A DNA stretch of 64,000 nucleotides from Atlantibacter sp032062175 (GTDB taxonomy: Bacteria > Pseudomonadota > Gammaproteobacteria > Enterobacterales > Enterobacteriaceae). Shown here piece after piece: positions 33,605-42,067 of the stretch. Under the pieces are notes generated by a model that was not told the DNA's origin, searched no databases, and worked only from the letters and a program-made list of their open reading frames with translations. Where the stretch lies: contig NZ_DAMBQK010000008.1 of NCBI RefSeq assembly GCF_032062175.1, positions 102,679 through 166,678 on the forward strand, written 5' to 3'. The position numbers and the translations under genes are program-made. The stretch's first letter is position 1, and the number at the start of each line of letters is the position of its first letter.

Positions 33605-35242
33605 ATGGCAGCTAAAGACGTAAAATTCGGTAACGACGCCCGTGTAAAAATGCTGCGTGGCGTAAACGTACTGGCAGATGCAGTGAAAGTGACCCTGGGC
33701 CCGAAAGGCCGTAACGTGGTTCTGGATAAATCTTTCGGTGCACCGACCATCACCAAAGACGGCGTGTCCGTTGCGCGTGAAATCGAGCTGGAAGACAAGT
33801 TCGAAAACATGGGCGCGCAGATGGTGAAAGAAGTGGCCTCTAAAGCGAACGACGCTGCGGGCGACGGCACCACCACCGCAACCGTACTGGCGCAGTCCAT
33901 CATCACTGAAGGCTTGAAAGCGGTGGCTGCGGGCATGAACCCGATGGACCTGAAGCGTGGTATCGACAAAGCCGTTCTGGCTGCGGTTGAAGAGCTGAAA
34001 GCGCTGTCCGTACCGTGCTCTGACTCTAAAGCTATCGCGCAGGTGGGTACTATCTCCGCTAACTCCGACGAAACCGTGGGCACCCTGATTGCCCAGGCGA
34101 TGGAGAAAGTGGGTAAAGAAGGCGTTATCACCGTTGAAGAAGGCACCGGTCTGCAGGACGAGCTGGACGTGGTAGAAGGTATGCAGTTCGACCGTGGCTA
34201 CCTGTCTCCGTACTTCATCAACAAGCCGGAAACCGGTTCTATCGAACTGGAAAGCCCGTTCATCCTGTTGGCTGACAAGAAAATCTCCAACATCCGCGAA
34301 ATGCTGCCGGTTCTGGAAGCCGTTGCTAAAGCAGGCAAACCGCTGCTGATCATCGCTGAAGATGTGGAAGGCGAAGCGCTGGCGACCCTGGTGGTGAACA
34401 CCATGCGCGGCATTGTGAAAGTAGCTGCGGTGAAAGCACCGGGCTTCGGCGACCGTCGTAAAGCGATGCTGCAGGATATCGCTATCCTGACTGGCGGTAC
34501 TGTTATCTCTGAAGAGATCGGTATGGAACTGGAAAAAGCCACCCTGGAAGACCTGGGCCAGGCTAAACGTATCGTGATCAACAAAGACACCACCACCATC
34601 ATTGATGGCGTGGGTGAAGAATCTGCAATCCAGGGCCGTGTGACTCAGATTCGTCAGCAGATCGAAGAAGCAACGTCTGACTACGACCGTGAAAAACTGC
34701 AAGAGCGCGTAGCCAAACTGGCTGGCGGCGTTGCGGTAATCAAAGTCGGCGCAGCCACCGAAGTTGAAATGAAAGAGAAAAAAGCACGCGTTGAAGATGC
34801 CCTGCACGCCACCCGTGCTGCGGTTGAAGAAGGCGTGGTTGCTGGCGGCGGCGTTGCGCTGATCCGCGTGGCGTCCAAACTGGGCGAACTGCGTGGCGCG
34901 AACGAAGACCAGAACGTGGGTATCAAAGTTGCGCTGCGCGCAATGGAATCCCCGCTGCGTCAGATCGTGCTGAACTGCGGCGAAGAGCCGTCAGTTGTGG
35001 CTAACACCGTGAAAGCGGGCGACGGTAACTACGGTTACAACGCGGCCACCGAAGAGTACGGCAACATGATCGAAATGGGTATCCTGGATCCAACCAAAGT
35101 AACCCGTTCCGCTCTGCAGTACGCAGCCTCTGTTGCTGGCCTGATGATCACTACCGAGTGCATGGTTACCGACCTGCCGAAAAGCGACGCGCCTGACTTA
35201 GGTGCTGCTGGTGGTATGGGCGGTATGGGCGGTATGATGTAA
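33605..35242 (+). CDS. groEL: GroEL chaperonin
   Basis: A 545-residue 60-kDa chaperonin subunit. ATP-site motifs TLGPKGRNVVL and GDGTTTATVLAQ are intact, and the C-terminal tail is the Gly-Met repeat GGMGGMGGMM. Codon use is highly biased, as for very strongly expressed genes. A terminator follows at 35316-35352. Confidence 0.98.
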   Translation: MAAKDVKFGNDARVKMLRGVNVLADAVKVTLGPKGRNVVLDKSFGAPTITKDGVSVAREIELEDKFENMGAQMVKEVASKANDAAGDGTTTATVLAQSIITEGLKAVAAGMNPMDLKRGIDKAVLAAVEELKALSVPCSDSKAIAQVGTISANSDETVGTLIAQAMEKVGKEGVITVEEGTGLQDELDVVEGMQFDRGYLSPYFINKPETGSIELESPFILLADKKISNIREMLPVLEAVAKAGKPLLIIAEDVEGEALATLVVNTMRGIVKVAAVKAPGFGDRRKAMLQDIAILTGGTVISEEIGMELEKATLEDLGQAKRIVINKDTTTIIDGVGEESAIQGRVTQIRQQIEEATSDYDREKLQERVAKLAGGVAVIKVGAATEVEMKEKKARVEDALHATRAAVEEGVVAGGGVALIRVASKLGELRGANEDQNVGIKVALRAMESPLRQIVLNCGEEPSVVANTVKAGDGNYGYNAATEEYGNMIEMGILDPTKVTRSALQYAASVAGLMITTECMVTDLPKSDAPDLGAAGGMGGMGGMM

Positions 35243-35315
35243 TTTAATCTTCATACTTCACGCTGTGGATGCGGCGTGAAGGCGTCGATTAAATAGCAAT
35301 TACGCTTAAAATGTG

Positions 35316-35352
35316 AAACCCCCGGTCAGAAATGGCTGGGGGTTTTTCTTTT
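35316..35352 (+). terminator. Terminator of groESL
   Basis: Stem AAACCCCC/GGGGGTTT with a loop of about 14 nt, followed by TTTTTCTTTT, 73 nt after the groEL stop. Confidence 0.9.
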
Positions 35353-35419
35353 GTTCATGTTTTTAGTATAAGGTCTTACGGATAAGAGTTGTCCCAGTCT
35401 ACCAATAACGAGGAATAAC

Positions 35420-35773
35420 ATGCGCATTACAGTCTCAGCGGGAATGGTTGCGGCGGCGCTGCTGCTTGCAGGATGCAGCACGGGTAATCAGTTATCGAGC
35501 GGTGGTCAAAACGTTCGTTTTGTAGAAGATAAACCCGGTGCGGAGTGCCAGTTGCTGGGTGCTGCCACGGGCGAGCAAAGCAACTGGCTGTCTGGCCAGC
35601 ATGGCGAAGAGGGCGGTTCTATGCGCGGCGCGGCTAATGAATTACGTAATAATGCGGCTGCGATGGGTGGCAACGTGCTGTATGGGGTATCCAGCCCTGG
35701 CCAGAACCTGCTTTCCAGCTTTGTTCCTACCGCCAGTAAAATGGTCGGCCAGGTCTATAAGTGCCCGAACTGA
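35420..35773 (+). CDS. yjeI: YjeI, DUF4156 lipoprotein
   Basis: A 117-residue lipoprotein, the same length as E. coli YjeI. The signal peptide ends in the lipobox LLLAGC (Cys19), followed by STG, with no Asp at +2, so outer-membrane sorting is expected. The DUF4156 body contains GAECQLLG and ANELRNNAAAMGGNVLYG. The function is unknown. A large palindromic terminator follows. Confidence 0.93.
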   Translation: MRITVSAGMVAAALLLAGCSTGNQLSSGGQNVRFVEDKPGAECQLLGAATGEQSNWLSGQHGEEGGSMRGAANELRNNAAAMGGNVLYGVSSPGQNLLSSFVPTASKMVGQVYKCPN

Positions 35774-35797
35774 TCAAATTAGCCCGGACCTGATGCG

Positions 35798-35827
35798 ATA
35801 CAAAAGGGAATGCGTTCCCTTTTGTAT
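35798..35827. terminator. Bidirectional terminator between yjeI and yjeJ
   Basis: A perfect 13-bp palindromic stem (ATACAAAAGGGAA / TTCCCTTTTGTAT) with a TGCG loop, between two convergent genes. Confidence 0.85.
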
Positions 35828-35837
35828 GCCGGAAACG

Positions 35838-36674
35838 CTAGTGTTTTGCCGGGTCGCGAAGCGCGGCGACACACAGACGATGCAGTGAATCCAGGCACTC
35901 CTGTTTTGTCAGCTCACTGCCTGACGGTGTTATTTCACTACAAAATATCTTGCAGGGACGATTGGCGATCTTTCTTAACCGGCGGCTAAACTTCATCGCG
36001 CGTTGAGCAATGCCCTGTACTTCCTGCGAGCCAGACATCACATTGGTTTTAATTACCGCGCCGCAGTAACCGTCATGTTCGGTATCCTGCTGATATTTAT
36101 AAACCACCAGTAAATATCGATTAAAGAGGGGTAATTTCCAGGGGTGTGGATTATAGCTGTCATATTCCATCTTGCCGTCTTTTAATAAATCCATATCATA
36201 CAAAGCAATAAAGTCGAGCATTGAAGAGACGGTTAATAAAATATCTTTAAAGCCTGCGTTGTTAATTGCGAAGATAATTGCCCGGATAATCACATCGACC
36301 TGATTATCATTAATAACCAGAGAGACTTTCTCAGCCGTCCGGGAAACGATTTCCAGTTCAACGCCGGATGCGTTAACCACCGCACTGATTGCCGTAACGC
36401 GCGAGGCCTCGTTCGCCGCTTTCAGCTCTTCTTGATGTAGAGCGGGCGCATAGCGCAGCATCTCAGGTTGACTGCTTTCCTGCGGTTGCTCAAAAGACTC
36501 GGCCCGGCTCTCAAGTACATGCAATAAATCTTTTAATTGCGGGAGTGAAAATAAAAAAAGGTTTTCCGTCTCGTCGGTGCGGCGTATTTTTAACGCCAGA
36601 GAGACAAACTGTTTATTCTGGCAAATAACGCCTGAATTAATTCCTTTTATGATGGCTGGCATAGTGACTCTCAA
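35838..36674 (-). CDS. yjeJ: YjeJ family protein of unknown function
   Basis: A 278-residue protein with no signal peptide or membrane span. The N-terminus (IIKGINSGVICQNKQFVSLALKIRRTDE) and FLFSLPQLKDLLHVLESRAE are recognisable from enterobacterial YjeJ. No catalytic motif is visible. The gene is more AT-rich than its neighbours and sits at the same place as in E. coli, between yjeI and epmB. A second Met at residue 5 is an alternative start. Confidence 0.8.
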   Translation of the reverse strand: MRVTMPAIIKGINSGVICQNKQFVSLALKIRRTDETENLFLFSLPQLKDLLHVLESRAESFEQPQESSQPEMLRYAPALHQEELKAANEASRVTAISAVVNASGVELEIVSRTAEKVSLVINDNQVDVIIRAIIFAINNAGFKDILLTVSSMLDFIALYDMDLLKDGKMEYDSYNPHPWKLPLFNRYLLVVYKYQQDTEHDGYCGAVIKTNVMSGSQEVQGIAQRAMKFSRRLRKIANRPCKIFCSEITPSGSELTKQECLDSLHRLCVAALRDPAKH

Positions 36675-36752
36675 AATAATTACCCCGGGCTATGGCTACA
36701 GCACCGGGAGAAATTTGATTAATAGTTTTGAGAAGCTAGCACATCCCTGTGC

Positions 36753-36785
36753 GCGGAAATAATCCGTTTCCAGACTTATTTCCGC
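36753..36785 (-). terminator. Hairpin after epmB
   Basis: A 10-bp stem GCGGAAATAA/TTATTTCCGC with a 13-nt loop, 9 nt after the epmB stop. There is no T run, so it may be a mRNA 3'-end stabiliser rather than a strong terminator. Confidence 0.5.
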
Positions 36786-36793
36786 ACCGGGTA

Positions 36794-37822
36794 TTAACGC
36801 TGTCGTAACTGTAAATCCAGCGGTGTTTTACTGGGTTCACCGCCGATCTCGCGCGCCAGTTTCGGCACCATATAACCCGAGACCAGCGTCAGCAGTTCGC
36901 GCATGATGTTGCGGGCGTCGTCATCGCTGACCAGAAAATGCGCCGCGCCCTGTACATGGTCCAGCACGTGAAGGTAATAGGGCATCACGCCTGCATCAAA
37001 CAGCGCGTTACTGAGCGCTGCCAGCGTATGCGCATCGTCATTCACCCCACGCAACAGCACGCTCTGGTTGAGCAACGTCACGCCTGCCCGGCGCAGTTGC
37101 GCCATCGCTGCGCGAAACGCCTCATCAATCTCATTGGCATGATTGATGTGGTTCACCAGGAGTATTTGCAGATGGGATTGGTCAAAGCGCGCCGTTAGCG
37201 CGTCGGTGATGCGTGCCGGGATCACAATCGGCAGGCGGCTATGAATACGCAGCCGTTTGATATGGGCAATGCCTTCAAGCTGGGTGATAAGCCAGTCGAG
37301 TTCATGATCTTTTGCCATCAGCGGATCGCCGCCGGAAAAAATAATTTCATCCAGCTCAGGATGCGCGGCGATGTAATCCAGCGCGGCCTGCCAGTTGCGT
37401 TTGTTCCCCTGGTTATCGGCGTAAGGAAAATGGCGACGGAAGCAGTAGCGGCAGTTAACCGCGCAGCCGCCTTTCACCAGCAGCAGCGCGCGATTGTGGT
37501 ACTTGTGTAGCAGGCCTGGCACCACGCTGTGTTGTTCTTCAAGGGGATCGGTGGAAAACCCCGGCGCCATGATGAACTCTTCGCGCGAGGTTAAAACCTG
37601 CCGCAACAAGGGGTCGTTGGGGTTGCCTTTTTCCATGCGCGCCACGAAAGCACGCGGCACGCGCAGAGCAAAAAGCCGTCTTGCTTCACGCCCTGCGAGG
37701 AGATCTTTATCCGCTTCTATATTTAAAACATGCAGAAGCTCGTCAGGATCGGTTATAACATCGGCGAGTTGCGCTAACCAATCTTCTCTGGAAGGGGGGT
37801 TTAGGGTTACAATGTCTGCCAT
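36794..37822 (-). CDS. epmB: EpmB lysine 2,3-aminomutase for EF-P
   Basis: A 342-residue radical-SAM, PLP-dependent enzyme making (R)-beta-lysine, which EpmA attaches to EF-P. The radical-SAM cluster motif is CAVNCRYCFRRHFPY (C-x3-C-x2-C) and the PLP-lysine end KLAREIGGEPSKT. I place the start at ATG 37822 (MADIVTLNPPSREDW), giving exactly the E. coli length; nine upstream codons are open but unlike the family. It is divergent from its substrate gene efp across only 41 nt. Confidence 0.96.
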   Translation of the reverse strand: MADIVTLNPPSREDWLAQLADVITDPDELLHVLNIEADKDLLAGREARRLFALRVPRAFVARMEKGNPNDPLLRQVLTSREEFIMAPGFSTDPLEEQHSVVPGLLHKYHNRALLLVKGGCAVNCRYCFRRHFPYADNQGNKRNWQAALDYIAAHPELDEIIFSGGDPLMAKDHELDWLITQLEGIAHIKRLRIHSRLPIVIPARITDALTARFDQSHLQILLVNHINHANEIDEAFRAAMAQLRRAGVTLLNQSVLLRGVNDDAHTLAALSNALFDAGVMPYYLHVLDHVQGAAHFLVSDDDARNIMRELLTLVSGYMVPKLAREIGGEPSKTPLDLQLRQR

Positions 37823-37863
37823 TTTTTTGGCTAAGCTACCAGTTAACATATTCAGAGGGCCTT

Positions 37864-38430
37864 ATGGCGACTTATTCTAGCAACGATTTTCGTGCCGGTC
37901 TTAAAATCATGATGGACGGCGAACCCTACGCCGTAGAATCCAGCGAATTCGTTAAACCGGGTAAAGGTCAGGCTTTTGCGCGCGTTAAGCTGCGCCGTCT
38001 GCTGACCGGCTCCCGCGTAGAAAAAACCTTTAAATCTACTGACTCTGCTGAAGGCGCAGACGTAGTCGATATGAACCTGACTTACCTGTACAACGACGGT
38101 GAGTTCTATCATTTCATGAATAACGAAACCTTCGAGCAGTTAGCGGCGGATGAGAAGGCCATCGGCGATAACGCGAAATGGTTGCTGGATCAGGCTGAAT
38201 GCATTGTGACGCTGTGGAACGGTCGTCCGATTGCTGTACAGCCGCCGAACTTCGTTGAGCTGGAAATCGTTGATACCGATCCAGGCCTGAAAGGCGATAC
38301 CGCAGGTACCGGCGGCAAGCCTGCAACGCTGAGCACCGGCGCGGTTGTTAAAGTGCCGTTGTTCGTGCAGATTGGTGAAGTGATCAAAGTGGATACCCGC
38401 TCTGGCGAATACGTATCCCGCGTGAAATAA
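37864..38430 (+). CDS. efp: Elongation factor P
   Basis: A 188-residue translation factor that relieves ribosome stalling at polyproline. The modified lysine is K34 in SEFVKPGKGQAF. Three beta-barrel domains are full length. Its modification enzymes EpmB (36794-37822) and EpmA (51510-52487) are both in this window. Confidence 0.98.
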   Translation: MATYSSNDFRAGLKIMMDGEPYAVESSEFVKPGKGQAFARVKLRRLLTGSRVEKTFKSTDSAEGADVVDMNLTYLYNDGEFYHFMNNETFEQLAADEKAIGDNAKWLLDQAECIVTLWNGRPIAVQPPNFVELEIVDTDPGLKGDTAGTGGKPATLSTGAVVKVPLFVQIGEVIKVDTRSGEYVSRVK

Positions 38431-38446
38431 ATTTTACGTCTGGTTC

Positions 38447-38476
38447 GCGGCGTGGTTCTCCACGCCGCCGTTTGCA
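38447..38476 (+). terminator. Hairpin after efp
   Basis: Stem GCGGCGTGG/CCACGCCGC with a TTCT loop, 16 nt after the efp stop, with a poor T run (CGTTTG). It probably limits readthrough into ecnA. Confidence 0.55.
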
Positions 38477-38490
38477 GGAAGCTATCGAAC

Positions 38491-38622
38491 GTGAACCGTA
38501 TTTTTAAACCTCTGCTTGTAACCTTTCTTCTCTCGCTGTTGTTGAGCGGCTGTAATACGGCGCGTGGATTCGGCGAAGACATTCAGCATCTTGGCGGCGC
38601 TATTGAGCGTGCGGCGAAGTAA
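38491..38622 (+). CDS. ecnA: Entericidin A, antitoxin-like small lipoprotein
   Basis: A 43-residue lipoprotein that starts at GTG 38491 with AGGAA ten bases ahead. The signal peptide ends in the lipobox LLSGC at Cys21, and the mature peptide NTARGFGEDIQHLGGAIERAAK is the entericidin signature. E. coli EcnA (41 residues) is described as antidote to the bacteriolytic EcnB. It lies directly after efp and before ecnB, as in E. coli. Confidence 0.9.
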   Translation: MNRIFKPLLVTFLLSLLLSGCNTARGFGEDIQHLGGAIERAAK

Positions 38623-38674
38623 TCTCTAATTCTCCTAAAAATCTTTACTTAACCTTTACTTCCCAAGTTTTTGG

Positions 38675-38682
38675 CTATGCTT
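38675..38682 (+). promoter_or_regulatory. Sigma-S-type -10 element of ecnB
   Basis: CTATGCTT (with TTAAG after it) fits the sigma-S extended -10 consensus CTAYRCTT. It lies 43 nt before the ecnB start. ecnB is sigma-S dependent in E. coli and Citrobacter. Confidence 0.7.
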
Positions 38683-38725
38683 AAGTAGCTATACACAAAA
38701 ACATTGGCTATTAAAGGATAAGGTT

Positions 38726-38872
38726 ATGATCAAGAAAACAATTGCTGCGTTCTTTTCATTAGTGGTCCTTTCATCACTGCTGACTGCCTGTAACACCACC
38801 CGCGGCGTTGGTGAAGATATTCAGGATGGCGGTAGCGCCATTTCTGGCGCAGCAACCAAAGCACAGCAGTAA
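38726..38872 (+). CDS. ecnB: Entericidin B, bacteriolytic small lipoprotein
   Basis: A 48-residue lipoprotein: MIKKTIAAFFS signal, lipobox LLTAC (Cys at residue 22), mature NTTRGVGEDIQDGGSAISGAATKAQQ. EcnB promotes lysis in stationary phase and is countered by EcnA. Ribosome site AAGGATAAGG. It is followed by a terminator hairpin and a convergent LuxR-type regulator. Confidence 0.95.
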   Translation: MIKKTIAAFFSLVVLSSLLTACNTTRGVGEDIQDGGSAISGAATKAQQ

Positions 38873-38881
38873 GACTGCAAG

Positions 38882-38918
38882 ACGGCGCGGCGCATCTGCT
38901 GCCGTGCCGTTATATTTC
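38882..38918 (+). terminator. Terminator of ecnB
   Basis: A 10-bp stem with one G-U pair (ACGGCGCGGC / GCCGTGCCGT) and a 9-nt loop, followed by TATATTTC. It overlaps the end of the convergent regulator gene. Confidence 0.75.
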
Positions 38919-39503
38919 TGCCAGTTCTGTCCCACGGCGAAATAGCGTAAAGCGATTATCCGCGCCCAGCTTCATTCGAATATTGCGTTTGTAGGTGTAG
39001 ACCGTCTTCACGGTGATTTGCATGCATTCGGCAATACTCTCGTTACTGTCCCCTTTTTTCCACAGTTGCAGGATCTGTTCTTCGCGTAGTGTCAGCAGCG
39101 AGGCGATGTGCCGGGCATCGACTTTGGCATGCGTGCGGGTCAGGGCATTTTGCAGCGCTTCATCCAGCGCTTCCAGCGAACAGGACTTATCGGCGCTGAA
39201 CCAGATATCCTGGGTGGCGCAATAGTTCTCTAACTGCGCCGATCGCGCGGCAGGCAGCAAAATAAATCGGGTTTTGGCAGAGCTGGCGGCAAAAATGGAT
39301 GAGAGCTGATCGATATGGTGCAAGTTGTGTAAGAAGCCGTAGAAATCGGCAATAACGATATCGGGTTTCCATTTCATGTACTCCCTGGCCCGCAACAGAT
39401 CGTCTGTGTGAACAACGTCTGTGGATAACGCAGATTCGCTAATGAGTTGGGCCAAACCTGTACGGCTGTAGTAACAACGGTCTATCACTAAAATTTTAGG
39501 CAT
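38910..39503 (-). CDS. ecnR: EcnR-like LuxR-family response regulator
   Basis: A 197-residue regulator with an N-terminal receiver-like domain (MPKILVIDRCYYSRTGLAQL) and a C-terminal LuxR helix-turn-helix (LTLREEQILQLWKKGDSNESIAECMQITVKTVYTYKRNI, about 135-173). D52 or nearby acidic residues (KPDIVIADFYGF) occupy the phosphorylation region, but the Asp triad is not fully canonical. Citrobacter and Enterobacter carry ecnR at this place beside ecnAB; E. coli lacks a functional copy. The name rests on position and domain, so it is moderate. Confidence 0.75.
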   Translation of the reverse strand: MPKILVIDRCYYSRTGLAQLISESALSTDVVHTDDLLRAREYMKWKPDIVIADFYGFLHNLHHIDQLSSIFAASSAKTRFILLPAARSAQLENYCATQDIWFSADKSCSLEALDEALQNALTRTHAKVDARHIASLLTLREEQILQLWKKGDSNESIAECMQITVKTVYTYKRNIRMKLGADNRFTLFRRGTELAEI

Positions 39504-39710
39504 ACATGATTTCTGAATACTCTGCGGCTATGTACTAGCCTCCTGGACGCGTCAGCTAATAATAAAGAATAATCCTAAAAATTAACCCGCGAGTTACGCT
39601 GAGATACTCCGCTAATTCTGGCGTTAAATGAGGGAGATAACGTAACGTAAAGTAAAGAAGTTGATTTTGGCGGCGCGGATGAGGATGATATGCCACTCTT
39701 ATCGATACCT

Positions 39711-39754
39711 GACGGGACGACCCGTTAGCGTTTGTTCAACAGGGGACGGCCCCG
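39711..39754 (+). ncRNA. Guanidine-II (mini-ykkC) riboswitch
   Basis: Two short hairpins with the ACGR tetraloops that define this class: ACGGG-ACGA-CCCGT (39712-39725) and GGGG-ACGG-CCCC (39742-39753), joined by a 16-nt linker. The ribosome site GGAG (39761-39764) of gdx follows immediately. In this class two guanidinium ions bind the loops and free the ribosome site, switching on the exporter. Confidence 0.93.
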
Positions 39755-39770
39755 CACTATGGAGACCGTT

Positions 39771-40088
39771 ATGTCCTGGATTATTCTACTGATTGCTGGC
39801 CTACTGGAAGTGGTATGGGCGGTTGGCCTGAAGTACACCCACGGTTTTAGCCGATTAACCCCGAGTATCATTACCGTCACCGCGATGATCGTCAGTATTG
39901 TGCTGCTGTCATGGGCGATGAAAACCCTGCCGACCGGCACGGCTTATGCGATATGGACCGGCATTGGCGCTGTCGGGGCCGCCATTACCGGAATGGTGCT
40001 CTTAGGTGAATCCACCAGCCCGGCGCGTATCCTTAGCCTGGCGCTGATTGTGGCGGGGATTATCGGCCTTAAACTCAGTACCCATTAA
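39771..40088 (+). CDS. gdx: Gdx (SugE) guanidinium/H+ exporter
   Basis: A 105-residue SMR-family membrane protein with four helices, a guanidinium exporter. The signature GLLEVVWAVGLKYTHGF holds the essential membrane Glu13. The start is ATG 39771 (MSWIILLIAGLLE) rather than an upstream frame extension, with GGAG just ahead, downstream of a guanidine-II riboswitch. Its stop overlaps that of the convergent blc by 4 nt. Confidence 0.96.
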   Translation: MSWIILLIAGLLEVVWAVGLKYTHGFSRLTPSIITVTAMIVSIVLLSWAMKTLPTGTAYAIWTGIGAVGAAITGMVLLGESTSPARILSLALIVAGIIGLKLSTH

Positions 40089-40615
40089 GGTTTCTGCCTG
40101 ACCCAAATCAGTTTTTCAACTTTGAAGCCCTGCCGGGTCGCGGCGCTTAACATCTGCTGTTTCACCTCGTCGCTGATGGTTGGCGTACGGGACAGTATCC
40201 ACAGATAGTCGCGATCCGGCCCGCAAACCAGCGCATGTTGATAATCCTTATCCAGCGCAATCACGTTATACCCGCCATAGAAGGGCCCAAAGAACGACAC
40301 TTTCAGCGCCGCGCGATTCGACGAACCGGTGAAATACGCTTTACCTATACTCTGCTGCCACATCCCACGATCGGGGTTAAACCCGCGGTTAATAACCTGA
40401 ATTCCGCCGTCATCCATAGTGCTGTACGTGGCGGTGACCTGCTCTAAACCGCGTTCAAAGCTGTGGTCGAAGCGGGCGATTTCATACCATCTGCCCAGAT
40501 AGCGTTTAGCGTCAAAGTTTTCCACTACGGTAACGCCTTTCGGCGGAGTCGGGGAGCTACAGGCGACAACCAGAAACGCGACGGCGACAGTGGTGATAAT
40601 GGGTAGGATGCGCAT
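40085..40615 (-). CDS. blc: Blc outer-membrane lipocalin
   Basis: A 176-residue bacterial lipocalin lipoprotein. The signal peptide ends with lipobox VVACS (Cys19), and the lipocalin motif YLGRWYEIARFDHSFERG follows. It binds lysophospholipids and is induced by envelope stress and stationary phase in E. coli. In E. coli the next genes are ampC and frd; ampC is missing here. Confidence 0.96.
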   Translation of the reverse strand: MRILPIITTVAVAFLVVACSSPTPPKGVTVVENFDAKRYLGRWYEIARFDHSFERGLEQVTATYSTMDDGGIQVINRGFNPDRGMWQQSIGKAYFTGSSNRAALKVSFFGPFYGGYNVIALDKDYQHALVCGPDRDYLWILSRTPTISDEVKQQMLSAATRQGFKVEKLIWVRQKP

Positions 40616-40682
40616 AGAGATTTCCTTAGACGTTTTTTTTTAAGTGTAGATTGCGTCCCGGAAAACGCGCCCGTGCGGCGCG

Positions 40683-41897
40683 TTAAGATTTTTGCTCTGC
40701 GGCAATCATCGCCGCGACATTCATAATCGCGGCGGGTGGCTGCTGATGGCGGATCTGGTTAGCCATAAAGCGCATATACGGATCCATGTGGCTGAACATC
40801 GCCTTGTAACCCGCGCACAGATGGTTATGCCAGCGTTCACCCACCTGGCGGATGCGGTGTTTTGGACAGCCGCCGTGACAGGCGAAGCGCCACTCACATT
40901 GCTGGCACAGCGATGACACCTGCGCTTTCATCATCCCGAACTTACGCTGCTGCTTGCCGCCCGCCAGCGCGGCCAGATTATCGGTGCGCAGATTGCCCAG
41001 CCGGTGCTCCGGGTACACATAGTGGTCACAGCTGTAGATATCGCCGTTCTGCTCCACCACCAGCCCGAAGCCGCAGGTGGATTGCATTACGCACAGCGAC
41101 GGTTTTTCCCCAAGCCAGGCGGCCAGCGCGCTATCAAACAATTGAACGTAAACCCGCCCTACGTCGCGCCGCACCCAGTAATCAAAGACAGTATTGATAA
41201 ACGCGCCCCACTGCTCGCCGCTGACTGACCACTCGGTCACCGCGCCGGTTTGCTGTGGATACAGCAGCTCGCCGTATTTTTCGTGAATCGGGCGCTGTTC
41301 CACCGCCGGGATAAACTGCACGTGTCTGGCACCCAACTCCTCGGTAATAAACCGATAAATTTCCAGCGGCGCTTCGGCGGTGGCGTTGTTCACCACCGTC
41401 AGCACGTTCACCTCGACGCGGTGCTTTTGCATCACCGCCATGGCCTGCACGACCTTGTCGAACACCGACTTTCCGCCGCGCGTTTTGCGATAGCGATCGT
41501 GAAGCCAGGCAGGACCGTCAACCGATAACCCGACCAGAAACTGGTTACGCGCCAAAAATTCTGCCCACTGCTCGTCAATCAGCACGCCGTTGGTCTGCAT
41601 ACTGTTACGGATGATTTTGCCGCCAGCGTACTGTTTCTGGTACGCCAGCGCTTGTTGATAAAACGCCAGCCCGGCCAGCGTTGGTTCGCCGCCTTGCCAG
41701 GTAAATTCTATTTCCTGCGCCGGGTTGGCTTCGATGTACTGCTTCACGTAGCGGCGCAGGGTATCGTCATCCATATGGCGGGCGGCCTTCTTCGGCTTCA
41801 GCGTGCCCTGTTCTTTCTCCAGGTAGAAACAGTAATCGCAGGCGATATTGCACTGGTAGCTGACGGGTTTCGCCATAAGGTGGAATGCTTTATTCAT
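40683..41897 (-). CDS. Anaerobic sulfatase-maturating radical-SAM enzyme (anSME)
   Basis: A 404-residue radical-SAM/SPASM enzyme that turns the active-site Cys or Ser of a sulfatase into formylglycine without oxygen. It has CNIACDYC (C16, C20, C23), then the SPASM cysteines CGFGLVVEQNGDIYSCDHYVYPEH and CQQCEWRFACHGGCPKHR. The sulfatase at 43639 with an intact CMPAR motif is the obvious substrate. I start at ATG 41897 (MNKAFHLMAKPVSYQC); the frame is open ten codons more. It is divergent from the PTS-sulfatase operon, related to the E. coli yidF locus. Confidence 0.93.
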   Translation of the reverse strand: MNKAFHLMAKPVSYQCNIACDYCFYLEKEQGTLKPKKAARHMDDDTLRRYVKQYIEANPAQEIEFTWQGGEPTLAGLAFYQQALAYQKQYAGGKIIRNSMQTNGVLIDEQWAEFLARNQFLVGLSVDGPAWLHDRYRKTRGGKSVFDKVVQAMAVMQKHRVEVNVLTVVNNATAEAPLEIYRFITEELGARHVQFIPAVEQRPIHEKYGELLYPQQTGAVTEWSVSGEQWGAFINTVFDYWVRRDVGRVYVQLFDSALAAWLGEKPSLCVMQSTCGFGLVVEQNGDIYSCDHYVYPEHRLGNLRTDNLAALAGGKQQRKFGMMKAQVSSLCQQCEWRFACHGGCPKHRIRQVGERWHNHLCAGYKAMFSHMDPYMRFMANQIRHQQPPAAIMNVAAMIAAEQKS

Positions 41898-41933
41898 AAT
41901 CGTCCCGTCCTGAAGAAGAAATGCCAACGCGCG

Positions 41934-41955
41934 AAAGTGATCTTAATCACTCTTT
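41934..41955. promoter_or_regulatory. CRP-like operator between anSME and PTS operon
   Basis: AAAGTGATCTTAATCACTCTTT: the palindrome AGTGAT-CTTA-ATCACT, very close to the ideal CRP site AAATGTGATCTAGATCACATTT. It lies 37 nt from the anSME start and 113 nt from the PTS start, so it can serve both directions. Confidence 0.7.
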
Positions 41956-42067
41956 AGACATTGGGGATTGACAGTAAGCCATGCCTGTAGAAATAATAAT
42001 TTCACAAACATAAGTTAGCAATGAAATTTAATATTCAAATTAATTACACCAACACCAGGGATACACC

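Noticed and set aside
33572..34807. A 411-codon minus-strand ORF opposite groEL
   Set aside because: It is the antisense shadow of a highly codon-biased gene; the translation is low in complexity (rich in His, Phe and Arg) and unlike any protein family.
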